Below are positions 1 through 7,708 of a stretch of 12,664 nt of DNA, in pieces; position 1 is the stretch's first letter; every line of letters begins with the position of its first letter. The notes under the pieces were generated by a model. The model was not told where the DNA came from. It saw only the letters and a program-made list of their open reading frames with translations, and made no database searches. The stretch comes from Bacteroidales bacterium (GTDB lineage: Bacteria; Bacteroidota; Bacteroidia; Bacteroidales; JAADGE01). The stretch is taken from contig JALSMF010000324.1 of the NCBI GenBank assembly GCA_026987795.1, positions 1 through 12,664 of the forward strand, in the 5' to 3' direction. The position numbers and the translations under genes were made by a program.

Positions 1-1030
1 TATAAGACGTAACCAAGAAAAAATACAAAAACAGCTGGAAAAGTTTCTTGATTTTTCAAAAAGCAAAGAGAATAAAGCTCTGATGCTTAACAACTACGAC
101 TGGATGAGCAAGTTTTCATTTCTTGACTTTATACGAGATGTCGGAAAGCATATAACCGTTAATTATATGATTTCAAAAGATTCCGTAAAGAAAAGAATGA
201 ATGCTTCCGATGATAAGGATGCAGAAGGTTTGTCTTTTACGGAATTCAGCTATCAATTGGTTCAGGGATATGATTTTTTACACCTTTATAAAGAACACAA
301 TTGCAAGTTGCAAATGGGAGGTTCAGACCAATGGGGTAACATAACCACCGGAACTGAACTTATAAGAAGAATGCTTCAAGGTAAAGCCTATGCTCTCACT
401 AGTCCGCTTATTACAAAAACTGACGGCGGCAAATTCGGAAAAACCGAAAAAGGAAACATATGGCTTGACCCCGAAAAAACTTCTCCTTACGAATTTTATC
501 AATTTTGGATTAATACAAGCGATGAGGATGCGGAAAAATATTTAAAAATATTTACTGTTCTTGAAAAAGAAGATATCGAAATGTTGGTAAAAGAACATAA
601 AGAAGCTCCCCATATTCGTGTTTTACAGAAAAAACTTGCCGAAGAACTGACAGTAATGGTTCACGGGGATGAGGCATTCAGAACTTCTGTTGCTGCATCT
701 CAAATTCTTTTCGGAAAAGGAACAAAAGAGCAAATTACGGCATTGGATGAAAAAACTTTTAATGACGTTTTTGTTGGTGTTCCGCATTTTAAAATAAGTA
801 AAGCCGTTTTATCCGAAGGAATTAATATTTTTGACTTGCTTGCGGAAAAAACATCGGTTTTCAAATCAAAAGGCGAAGTAAGACGATTGATTAAAGACAA
901 CGGTTTGAGTTTGAATATGGAAAAATTTACCGACCCTGACGAACTCATAACGGCAAAGCACCTTATTAAGGAAAAATATCTTGTTTTCAGGCAAGGAAAG
1001 AAGAAATATTCAATTATAATAACCGAATAA
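1..1030 (+). CDS. tyrS: Tyrosine--tRNA ligase, 5'-truncated by window edge
   Basis: This enzyme charges tRNA-Tyr with tyrosine in the cytoplasm. The reading frame is open from base 2, upstream of the first ATG at 83, so the gene enters from outside the window. About 342 codons are present. Family members are usually about 420-430 residues, so roughly the first 85-90 residues, including the HIGH motif, are missing. Visible landmarks are the tyrosine-pocket motif GSDQWGN (nt 320-340), the class I signature loop in its KFGKT form (nt 431-445, equivalent to KMSKS), and a C-terminal S4-like RNA-binding domain (about nt 830-1000, around KGEVRRLI). KFGKT is the variant seen in the TyrRS group found in many Gram-negative bacteria. 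The stop lies 9 bp before the Wzz-like gene on the same strand, so co-transcription is possible. The identification is secure; only the 5' end is unknown. Confidence 0.96.
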   Translation, partial: IRRNQEKIQKQLEKFLDFSKSKENKALMLNNYDWMSKFSFLDFIRDVGKHITVNYMISKDSVKKRMNASDDKDAEGLSFTEFSYQLVQGYDFLHLYKEHNCKLQMGGSDQWGNITTGTELIRRMLQGKAYALTSPLITKTDGGKFGKTEKGNIWLDPEKTSPYEFYQFWINTSDEDAEKYLKIFTVLEKEDIEMLVKEHKEAPHIRVLQKKLAEELTVMVHGDEAFRTSVAASQILFGKGTKEQITALDEKTFNDVFVGVPHFKISKAVLSEGINIFDLLAEKTSVFKSKGEVRRLIKDNGLSLNMEKFTDPDELITAKHLIKEKYLVFRQGKKKYSIIITE

Positions 1031-1039
1031 TACGAAATT

Positions 1040-2059
1040 ATGGCAGACAAAAGTAATTTTTCAAATGATTCGCAAGACCTTTTGATTTTTCTGTATAAAA
1101 AGAGAAGACCGATAATTATAATTACCGTTATGGGTGCAGTTGTATCCGTTATAGTATCTCTGTTGATGACACCGCTTTATAAATCTACGGTAATATTATA
1201 CCCGGCATCTTCGGTCTCGGTTTCTAAGGCTTTGCTTGGAAATACAAAAGGGAATATGATGGCTTTCGGGGAAGAAGAAGAGACGGAGCAATTATTGCAG
1301 GTGCTTCAATCAAACGAAATTCTGAATCATATCGTTGATAAATTTAACTTGTGGGAGCATTATGGTATTGATACAGCGTCAAGGTTTGCAAAAACGGAAC
1401 TTTATGATACATATAACAGTAATATTTCTTTCAAAAAAACAAAGTTTCAATCTGTAAAAATAGAAGTTTATGATGAAGACCCTCAATATGCCGCAGATAT
1501 TGCCAATGAAATTTCATTATACGGTGATACCGTTTTGAATAACTTACATAAAGGGCGAGCTTGGAATGCACTGCTCATAGTTGAGTATGAATACAAAAAA
1601 CTGAGTCGGCAAATTCAAAAAATGTCAGATTCGCTCACTGCTTTAAATAAGTTGGGAATCCTTGATTATACACAACAAATAACAGCTTACACATCCGGAC
1701 TTGCAGAAGGCATTGCCGGAGGGAAAATATCAAGAGAAGGAATAAAATATCTTGAAGACAAACTGAACAGTCTGAAAAAATACGGACATATTTACCTGGA
1801 ACTGTCAAAATTTATCGAGTTTGAGCAGGAGCGCTTAAGCGATTTGAAAGGAAAATGGGTAGAAGCCGGAGTTGAATACGGACAAAACCTGTCAAATATT
1901 TATATAGTTGAAAAAGCAGAGCCTGCTGAAAAAAAATCAAAACCGGTTCGTTGGCTTATTGTTACCCTGTCAACACTTTCAAGTTTTATTTTTGCCGTTC
2001 TTTTTGTTGCGTTTGCAGATTTTTTTAAAAACTTTAAGGCAAAAGCCGAAAAAGAATAA
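1040..2059 (+). CDS. Wzz-type polysaccharide chain-length determinant / co-polymerase
   Basis: A 339-residue inner-membrane protein with the layout of the Wzz/GumC polysaccharide co-polymerase family. It has a short cytoplasmic N-terminus, a first membrane segment at about residues 24-43 followed by the typical PLYKST stretch (45-50), a long periplasmic part rich in charged helices, a proline-containing KPVRW motif (301-305) and a second membrane segment at about 305-327 before a short Lys/Glu-rich tail. Family knowledge: such proteins set the chain length of O-antigen or exopolysaccharide made by a Wzy polymerase. No tyrosine-kinase (Walker A/B) domain follows the second membrane segment, so it is Wzz-like and not a fused BY-kinase. 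The next gene, 6 bp downstream, encodes a Wzy/WaaL-type protein, which fits a functional pair. No Shine-Dalgarno is visible. The sugar polymer cannot be inferred. Confidence 0.85.
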   Translation: MADKSNFSNDSQDLLIFLYKKRRPIIIITVMGAVVSVIVSLLMTPLYKSTVILYPASSVSVSKALLGNTKGNMMAFGEEEETEQLLQVLQSNEILNHIVDKFNLWEHYGIDTASRFAKTELYDTYNSNISFKKTKFQSVKIEVYDEDPQYAADIANEISLYGDTVLNNLHKGRAWNALLIVEYEYKKLSRQIQKMSDSLTALNKLGILDYTQQITAYTSGLAEGIAGGKISREGIKYLEDKLNSLKKYGHIYLELSKFIEFEQERLSDLKGKWVEAGVEYGQNLSNIYIVEKAEPAEKKSKPVRWLIVTLSTLSSFIFAVLFVAFADFFKNFKAKAEKE

Positions 2060-2065
2060 CACTTA

Positions 2066-3508
2066 ATGCTCACTGCTTTTAAAAATAATAAATTACTTTT
2101 TTCGGCATCTCTGCTTTATATCTTTTTAAACTTAATTCTTATTTATTTTGATATTTATTACGGACTTGCCGTTCCTTTCATTTTTTTAATTTTGTGGTAT
2201 GCACTTACTGATTTAAAATTAACTTTTCTCTTAACGGTTTTTTTTACTCCGCTCTCACTTCTCATTTCAGAGTTTATTCCCGAAACACCGACGGATATAT
2301 CCGTTCCTTCGGAACTTCTTTTAATCGGACTGCTGCTGGTTTTTACTCTTAAAATACTGACAGGAGAAACCATTGACAAAAAGATTTTGCGACACCCCGT
2401 TTCGATAGCTGTTTTAATTAATTTATTTTGGATACTCGTTACAAGCATAACCAGCTCAATGCCCGTTGTTTCTTTCAAGTTCTTGCTGTCTCGAATATGG
2501 TTTGTTATCCCGCTGTATTTTATGGCTGCACATTTTTTCAAAGATAAAAACTTTATTAAAAAGTTTTTATGGGTATATATTTCAGCCTTTGTAATCGTAA
2601 TTTTTTACACTTTGTATAATCATATAAGCACGGGCTTGTTTATTAAAAAAATAGCCCAAGGCGTTATGAAACCGTTCTATAACGACCATACTTCCTACGG
2701 AGCTGTTTTGGCAATGTTTGTTCCTGTGTTATTCGGCTGGCTTTTTATAAAAAAACGAAACGCAGGTTTTGAAATTATAAACATTTTCCTTGTTATTCTT
2801 TTTCTTTTTGCCGTTACATTCTCATATTCTCGTGCTGCTTGGATAAGTATAGTTGCTGTTCTGATTATTTATATCATTATCAGATTAAAAATAAACAGAT
2901 ATGTTTTAATTTTCAGCGGAATAACTGTTACACTCTTATTTTTTCTGTTTCAGTTTCAAATTATTGATTCAATGAAAAAAAACAGACAAGACTCTTCTTC
3001 TGATTTGGAAAAACATGTCAGCTCTGTTACTAATATTGCAACCGACGCATCAAATCTCGAAAGAATAAATCGCTGGAACTCTGCTTTTAAAATGTTTAAT
3101 GAAAAACCCGTATTCGGCTTCGGGCCCGGAACGTATATGTTTCAATATGCTCCCTATCAAATGTCCTACGACAGGACAATTATCAGTACAAATTTCGGAG
3201 ATGTCGGAAATGCTCACAGCGAATATATAGGACCTCTTGCCGAATCCGGCATGTTCGGGCTTTTAACTTTTATTGCAATTGTTGTCACTACAATAATTAC
3301 CGGGATAAAAACTTACTATAAATCAAGAGATAAAGATACGCGAATACTTGTTATCAGTATATTAGCAGGGTTAATAACTTACTATATTCACGCCTTTTTA
3401 AATAACTTTCTTGATACAGATAAAGCATCTGTTCCTTTTTGGGGTTTTACTGCAGCTGTTGTGGCAATAGATTTGTTTCACAAATCAAAAAAAGAACGGT
3501 TATCCTGA
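2066..3508 (+). CDS. O-antigen polymerase / ligase family protein (Wzy/WaaL-like)
   Basis: A 480-residue polytopic inner-membrane protein with about 11-14 hydrophobic segments, clustered in residues 8-300 and again after about 395. Between the clusters is a large extracytoplasmic loop (about 300-390). The loop and its flank carry typical Wzy_C-family features: RINRW (333-337), KPVFGFGPG (347-355) and AHSEY with His384, followed by GPLAESGMFGLL entering the next membrane helix. Family members either polymerise undecaprenyl-linked repeat units (Wzy) or ligate finished polysaccharide to lipid A core or protein (WaaL, PglL); sequence alone does not settle which. The adjacent Wzz-like gene favours polymerase. 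Translation probably depends on the gene upstream, since the gap is 6 bp with no ribosome-binding motif. No glycosyltransferase or flippase gene is in the window. Base composition resembles that of the neighbours. Confidence 0.85.
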   Translation: MLTAFKNNKLLFSASLLYIFLNLILIYFDIYYGLAVPFIFLILWYALTDLKLTFLLTVFFTPLSLLISEFIPETPTDISVPSELLLIGLLLVFTLKILTGETIDKKILRHPVSIAVLINLFWILVTSITSSMPVVSFKFLLSRIWFVIPLYFMAAHFFKDKNFIKKFLWVYISAFVIVIFYTLYNHISTGLFIKKIAQGVMKPFYNDHTSYGAVLAMFVPVLFGWLFIKKRNAGFEIINIFLVILFLFAVTFSYSRAAWISIVAVLIIYIIIRLKINRYVLIFSGITVTLLFFLFQFQIIDSMKKNRQDSSSDLEKHVSSVTNIATDASNLERINRWNSAFKMFNEKPVFGFGPGTYMFQYAPYQMSYDRTIISTNFGDVGNAHSEYIGPLAESGMFGLLTFIAIVVTTIITGIKTYYKSRDKDTRILVISILAGLITYYIHAFLNNFLDTDKASVPFWGFTAAVVAIDLFHKSKKERLS

Positions 3509-3536
3509 TTTATACCGCTCATTACCGTAAGCAAAA

Positions 3537-3567
3537 TTTTTTATTTACTAAAAAAGCGTATTTTTGC
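3537..3567 (+). promoter_or_regulatory. Probable Bacteroidota-type promoter for lepA
   Basis: TATTTTTGC at 3559-3567 matches the Bacteroidota -7 element TAnnTTTG exactly. A T-rich block, TTTT at 3537-3540, sits 18 bp upstream and is a weak fit to the -33 TTTG element. Transcription from here would give a leader of roughly 25-30 nt before the GTG start of lepA, and could also serve asnS, 20 bp beyond lepA. The call rests on motif match and location in the 90-bp gap after the polysaccharide genes. Confidence 0.5.
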
Positions 3568-3598
3568 AAGTTAAATATTTACAATATAAGTTTTACAA

Positions 3599-5386
3599 GT
3601 GAATAATATAAGAAATTTCTGTATAATAGCACATATCGACCACGGGAAGAGTACCTTGGCTGACCGCCTTCTGGAATTTACAAAAACAGTTTACGACAAA
3701 GATTTGCAGGAGCAGGTTCTTGACGACATGGAGCTTGAAAGGGAAAGAGGCATTACAATAAAAAGCCATGCCATACAAATGGATTATAAATTTGAAAATG
3801 AACAATACAGGCTAAACTTAATCGACACTCCCGGACACGTTGACTTTTCTTATGAAGTATCACGCTCAATAGCTGCCTGTGAAGGGGCTTTACTTATTGT
3901 AGATGCCACACAGGGCATTCAGGCACAAACAATATCAAACCTTTATATGGCTATTGAAAACGACTTGGAAATTATTCCCGTTCTCAACAAAATGGATATG
4001 GAAACAGCTATGCCGGAAGAAGTAAAAGACCAAATAATAGAATTGCTCGGAGGTAAGCGTGAGGATATTATTGGAGCAAGCGGAAAAACAGGAATGGGTG
4101 TTGAAGAAATTTTAAAGCGAATAATAAAAGATATTCCTTCACCGAAAGGAGATCCGGAAAAACCGTTACAAGCAATGGTTTTCGATTCGGTTTACAATTC
4201 GTACAGAGGAATTATTGCATACTTCAAAATTTTTAACGGAACACTGAAAAAAGGAGACCACGTAAAATTTTTTAATACAGGTAAAGACTATTATGCTGAT
4301 GAAATCGGAATTTTAAAATTAAAACAAATTCCGAAAAAAGAACTTCAAGCCGGAGATGTCGGGTACATTATTTCCGGAATTAAAGAGTCTAAAGAAGTTA
4401 AGGTGGGAGACACTCTTACTCAATATGACAACCCTTGCGACTCTGCAATAGAAGGTTTTGAGGAAGTTAAACCTATGCTTTTTGCAGGTATATATCCTAT
4501 TGATACCGAGGACTATGAAGATTTGCGATATTCAATCGAAAAGTTGCAGCTTAACGATGCATCTTTAACTTTTGAACCGGAATCCTCTTTGGCTCTCGGA
4601 TTTGGTTTCAGGTGCGGATTTCTCGGGCTTTTGCATATGGAAATTGTACAAGAGCGTCTTGACAGAGAATTTAATATGAATGTCATAACAACAGTCCCTA
4701 ATGTTTCTTATATAGTTAAAACAAAAAAAGGTGAAACAATCGAGGTTCATAATCCCTCCGGATTACCTGACTTAGGACTTATAGAAGAAATCCTGGAACC
4801 TTTCATAGAAGCACAAATAATTACCGATACTGCATATTACGGACAAGTAATGAATTTATGCTTAGATAAACGCGGAGTATTGAAAAAAGAACACTACCTG
4901 TCCTCTAATCGGGCAGAGTTAACCTTTGACTTGCCTCTAGCAGAAATCGTTTTTGACTTTTACGATAAACTGAAAAGCATATCAAAAGGTTACGCTTCTT
5001 TCGATTACCAAATGTCTGATTACAGAAAAGCAAAACTCGTAAAACTTGATATTTTAGTAAACGGTGAACGTGTAGACGCTCTCTCCTCTCTCATTCACGA
5101 AGATAATGCGTATAAATTGGGGCGAAAAATGACAGATAAATTAAGCGAACTGATTCCGAGGCATCAATTTGCCGTTCCGATACAAGCGGCGATAGGTTCA
5201 AAAATTATTGCACGTTCGACCATAAAAGCCGTACGAAAAGATGTTACGGCAAAATGCTACGGAGGTGATATTACCAGAAAACGAAAATTGTTGGAAAAAC
5301 AGAAAAAAGGTAAGAAAAAGATGAAACAAATAGGTAATGTCGAAATCCCGCAAAATGCGTTTATGGCTGTCTTGAAATTAGATTAA
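3599..5386 (+). CDS. lepA: Elongation factor 4 (LepA), ribosome-associated GTPase
   Basis: LepA/EF4 is a translational GTPase that binds the ribosome and is linked to back-translocation or to initiation and biogenesis of 30S subunits. At 595 residues it has the usual family length (about 595-600) and is complete. GTPase motifs are in order: G1 AHIDHGKS (11-18), the switch I region ERERGITIK, G3 DTPGH (76-80) with the catalytic His80, and G4 NKMD (130-133). Domain II and the EF-G-like domains III and V follow (FGFRCGFLGLLHMEI is characteristic). The LepA-specific C-terminal domain ends with the basic KKGKKKMK stretch and GNVEIPQNAFMAVL. The start is a GTG at 3599, chosen because MNNIRNFCIIAHIDHGKS aligns with the normal N-terminus of the family and no in-frame ATG precedes the G1 motif at a sensible distance. 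Its own promoter is predicted upstream; asnS follows after 20 bp. Confidence 0.97.
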   Translation: MNNIRNFCIIAHIDHGKSTLADRLLEFTKTVYDKDLQEQVLDDMELERERGITIKSHAIQMDYKFENEQYRLNLIDTPGHVDFSYEVSRSIAACEGALLIVDATQGIQAQTISNLYMAIENDLEIIPVLNKMDMETAMPEEVKDQIIELLGGKREDIIGASGKTGMGVEEILKRIIKDIPSPKGDPEKPLQAMVFDSVYNSYRGIIAYFKIFNGTLKKGDHVKFFNTGKDYYADEIGILKLKQIPKKELQAGDVGYIISGIKESKEVKVGDTLTQYDNPCDSAIEGFEEVKPMLFAGIYPIDTEDYEDLRYSIEKLQLNDASLTFEPESSLALGFGFRCGFLGLLHMEIVQERLDREFNMNVITTVPNVSYIVKTKKGETIEVHNPSGLPDLGLIEEILEPFIEAQIITDTAYYGQVMNLCLDKRGVLKKEHYLSSNRAELTFDLPLAEIVFDFYDKLKSISKGYASFDYQMSDYRKAKLVKLDILVNGERVDALSSLIHEDNAYKLGRKMTDKLSELIPRHQFAVPIQAAIGSKIIARSTIKAVRKDVTAKCYGGDITRKRKLLEKQKKGKKKMKQIGNVEIPQNAFMAVLKLD

Positions 5387-5406
5387 TTAAAAACACAATT
5401 ATACCA

Positions 5407-6924
5407 ATGATACAAATTAAAGACTTTAAAAATTACGAAGAAAAAGTAATTGAAACACAAGGTTGGGTAACTAACAGGCGAAGCAGTAAAGGTCTTGAAT
5501 TTTTAATTTTAAGAGACGGAAGCGGATTCGCTCAATGCATTGTCAGTAAAGACGATGTAAGCGATGACGTTTTTAATGTTGCAGGCAGACTGACACAAGA
5601 GAGTTCCGTTAAGCTAAAAGGAAAAGTTGTAAAAGATGAAAAACAAATCGGAGGCTTCGAATTACACGTTTCAGAAATTAAATTAATAGGAACTTCAGTT
5701 GATTATCCTATTACCAACAAAGAACACGGCATAGAATTTCTGATGGATAATCGCCATTTATGGTTGCGATCAAAGCGTCAATGGGCTGTTTTGAAAATCA
5801 GAAACAGGCTGATATATGCCATAAATAATTTTTTCCAGAAAGAAGGTTTTGTACAAACCGATTCGCCTATTTTTACTCCTAATGCAGCCGAAGGGTCTAC
5901 AACACTTTTTTCGTCAAAGTTTTATGACGATGATGCATATTTGGCACAAACAGGACAACTGTACGGTGAAGCAATGGCTATGGCAATGGGTAAAATTTAT
6001 ACTTTCGGGCCTACTTTCAGAGCCGAAAAGTCAAAAACCAGGCGACATCTTTCCGAGTTTTGGATGATAGAACCGGAAATGGCTTTCTATGACAACGATA
6101 TGAATATGGATTTAATTGAAAAATTCATAAAATACATTGTAAAAGATGTGTTGGAAAACTGCGAGACTCAACTTGAGATGCTCAACAGAGACATTACGGT
6201 ATTTAAGAATATCATCTCCGAAAAATTTCCCCGCCTCACTTATGACGAAGCCGTTGAAATTATTAAAGGTAAAAAGAAAATAAACGGAAAAACAAGCATA
6301 GAAGTTCTTGAAAATGATTTGATTCAAATAAAAAATAAAATTGAAGACTGCAATACCGAGATTACGGAAAAAGAAAAAATAATTGCGGGAGGAGTAAAAA
6401 AAGGAAAACGTAATTTTTTGCAAAACAGAATTGATACTTTGAAAAATGATATCCGCAAACTTGAAATAAAAGCATCTAATATTCCGAAGTGGATTGAATC
6501 TGCGGCTAATTTTGAATACGGCAATGATTTCGGAGGGTCAGACGAGACTGTCATTACAAGAATGTTTGACGTTCCTGTTATGGTATATAACTGGCCGCAT
6601 CAGATAAAAGCTTTTTATATGAAACGAGATAATGAAAACCCGGAACTTGCAAAAGGAGTTGACGTTTTGGCACCTGAAGGCTACGGCGAAATTGTCGGCG
6701 GCGGAGAACGGGAAACAGACCTGAATTTATTGCTTTCTAAAATAGAAGAACACAACTTGCCGATGAAGGAATTTGAATGGTATTTAGACCTAAGAAAATA
6801 CGGCTCCGTGCCTCACGCAGGTTTTGGTTTAGGACTGGAGCGTACCGTTGCCTGGATTTGCGGGACGCAACATATCAGAGAAACAATACCGTTTCCTCGA
6901 TACTACGGAAGACTGAGACCTTAA
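5407..6924 (+). CDS. asnS: Asparagine--tRNA ligase with internal coiled-coil insertion
   Basis: A class IIb aminoacyl-tRNA synthetase of 505 residues. Residues 1 to about 105 form the OB-fold anticodon-binding domain (GWVTNRR, LRDGSG). Class II motif 2 is FRAE (204-207) followed by KSKTRRHLSEFWMIEPE, and motif 3 is GFGLGLER (472-479). The KSKTRRH/EFWMIEPE form, IKAFYMKRD and ETIPFPRYYGRL point to the AsnRS type known from Thermus and Bacillus, not to AspRS. The oddity is a Lys/Glu/Asn-rich segment at about residues 289-366 (nt 6271-6504), placed between EAVEIIKG and FEYGNDFGGSDE. In the Thermus/Bacillus enzymes as I remember them, only a few residues join these blocks. The frame remains open and codon use stays like the rest of the gene, so it is an in-frame insertion and not an error. 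It lies 20 bp after lepA, probably co-transcribed. Confidence 0.94.
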   Translation: MIQIKDFKNYEEKVIETQGWVTNRRSSKGLEFLILRDGSGFAQCIVSKDDVSDDVFNVAGRLTQESSVKLKGKVVKDEKQIGGFELHVSEIKLIGTSVDYPITNKEHGIEFLMDNRHLWLRSKRQWAVLKIRNRLIYAINNFFQKEGFVQTDSPIFTPNAAEGSTTLFSSKFYDDDAYLAQTGQLYGEAMAMAMGKIYTFGPTFRAEKSKTRRHLSEFWMIEPEMAFYDNDMNMDLIEKFIKYIVKDVLENCETQLEMLNRDITVFKNIISEKFPRLTYDEAVEIIKGKKKINGKTSIEVLENDLIQIKNKIEDCNTEITEKEKIIAGGVKKGKRNFLQNRIDTLKNDIRKLEIKASNIPKWIESAANFEYGNDFGGSDETVITRMFDVPVMVYNWPHQIKAFYMKRDNENPELAKGVDVLAPEGYGEIVGGGERETDLNLLLSKIEEHNLPMKEFEWYLDLRKYGSVPHAGFGLGLERTVAWICGTQHIRETIPFPRYYGRLRP

Positions 6925-6975
6925 AATAATATCAGACAGAACTAATTTTTTAAAAACAATAATAACTTATAAAAG

Positions 6976-7632
6976 ATGAAATTTTTTATTGATACAGCAA
7001 ATATCGAACAAATTAAAGAAGCTCAAAACCTTGGTGTTCTTGACGGAGTTACTACAAACCCTTCTCTTATGGCAAAAGAAGGAATAAAAGGAGAAGAAAA
7101 TATAAAAAATCATTACAAAAAGATATGTGAAATCGTTGACGGTGACGTAAGTGCAGAAGTTATCTCAACTGATTTTGAGGGTATGATTAAAGAAGGAAAA
7201 GAGCTTGCTGCTCTGCACTCTCAAATTACTGTTAAAGTTCCGATGATAAAAGACGGAATAAAAGCAATAAAATATTTTTCGGATAACGGTATGAAAACAA
7301 ATTGCACCTTGGTTTTTTCTCCCGGACAAGCACTTCTTGCAGCCAAAGCCGGAGCGACTTATGTTTCGCCGTTTATCGGAAGATTAGATGATATCTCAAC
7401 CGATGGTGTTGACCTTATTCGTCAAATTGTTGAGATGTATAACTATTACGGTTTTAAAACACAAGTTCTTGCGGCATCAATACGTCATACACAACATATT
7501 ATACAGTGTGCGGAAGTAGGAGCAGATGTTGTTACGGCTCCTCTTAATGCAATACTCGGATTATTAAAACACCCGCTTACAGATATAGGTTTGGATAAAT
7601 TCCTTGCCGATTATAATAAACTTAACGGATAA
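6976..7632 (+). CDS. Transaldolase, small FSA/TalC-type subfamily
   Basis: A 218-residue TIM-barrel class I aldolase, cytoplasmic, full length for the small transaldolase/fructose-6-phosphate aldolase family (about 215-220). Visible features are Asp6 in FIDTAN, the GVTTNPSL strand (24-31), the Schiff-base Lys87 in VKVP, and the C-terminal phosphate-site region (VLAAS, ADVVTAPL). Two positions separate transaldolases from E. coli FSA: FSA has Gln59 and Tyr131, whereas this protein has Glu61 and Phe133 at the equivalent positions (constant offset of 2, as for Lys85/Lys87). That is the transaldolase pattern. The likely reaction is therefore sedoheptulose-7-phosphate plus glyceraldehyde-3-phosphate to erythrose-4-phosphate plus fructose-6-phosphate, in the non-oxidative pentose phosphate pathway. 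It sits 51 bp after asnS and 76 bp before the CBS-like gene, with no clear terminator or promoter on either side. Confidence 0.92.
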   Translation: MKFFIDTANIEQIKEAQNLGVLDGVTTNPSLMAKEGIKGEENIKNHYKKICEIVDGDVSAEVISTDFEGMIKEGKELAALHSQITVKVPMIKDGIKAIKYFSDNGMKTNCTLVFSPGQALLAAKAGATYVSPFIGRLDDISTDGVDLIRQIVEMYNYYGFKTQVLAASIRHTQHIIQCAEVGADVVTAPLNAILGLLKHPLTDIGLDKFLADYNKLNG

Positions 7633-7680
7633 TATTCTGACAGGTATTATCAAAACTAAATATGTAATTAATCTCTTCTC

Positions 7681-7696
7681 TGCAATTTATGCAATT
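7681..7696 (+). repeat. Short direct repeat TGCAATT x2 upstream of CBS-like gene
   Basis: TGCAATT occurs at 7681-7687 and again at 7690-7696, 9 bp apart start to start, within the 76-bp gap between the transaldolase and CBS-like genes and ending 12 bp before the proposed ATG. It could be a small operator-like element, but in AT-rich DNA this may be chance. No S-box riboswitch-like fold, -7 element or Shine-Dalgarno is apparent in the gap. Confidence 0.2.
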
Positions 7697-7708
7697 AAAA
7701 ATATACAA

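Noticed and set aside
700..1050. Antisense open frame of 116 codons across the 3' end of tyrS
   Set aside because: It lies opposite a conserved S4-like domain, has a low-complexity Ser/Lys/Ile-rich translation and matches no family; it is a shadow of tyrS.
2158..2541. Antisense open frame of 127 codons within the O-antigen polymerase gene
   Set aside because: The opposite strand encodes a clear polytopic membrane protein, and the antisense product has no recognisable domain and no promoter.
3496..3542. Possible terminator: ACGGT (3496-3500) with ACCGT (3524-3528) followed by a T-rich run at 3537-3542
   Set aside because: Only 5 paired bases with a 23-base loop, and the T-run is separated from the stem; too weak to call.
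3593..3805. Antisense open frames opposite lepA and asnS (also 4565-4750 and 6112-6554)
   Set aside because: All lie across conserved GTPase or synthetase sequence. Their Phe-rich translations are the expected mirror of Lys/Glu-rich coding.
5407..6924. Annotation as aspartyl-tRNA synthetase, or a frameshifted/fused gene because of the extra length
   Set aside because: The motif 2 region KSKTRRH/EFWMIEPE and the C-terminal block match AsnRS. The frame is continuous with even composition, so the extra length is a genuine in-frame insertion.
6943..6950. TAATTTTT before the transaldolase as a -7 promoter element
   Set aside because: It lacks the final G of TAnnTTTG and has no -33 partner; such runs are common in AT-rich DNA.
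7633..7708. A sulfur-responsive riboswitch (S-box-like) before the transsulfuration genes
   Set aside because: The gap is only 76 bp, AT-rich, and shows no multi-helix pairing or conserved riboswitch core.
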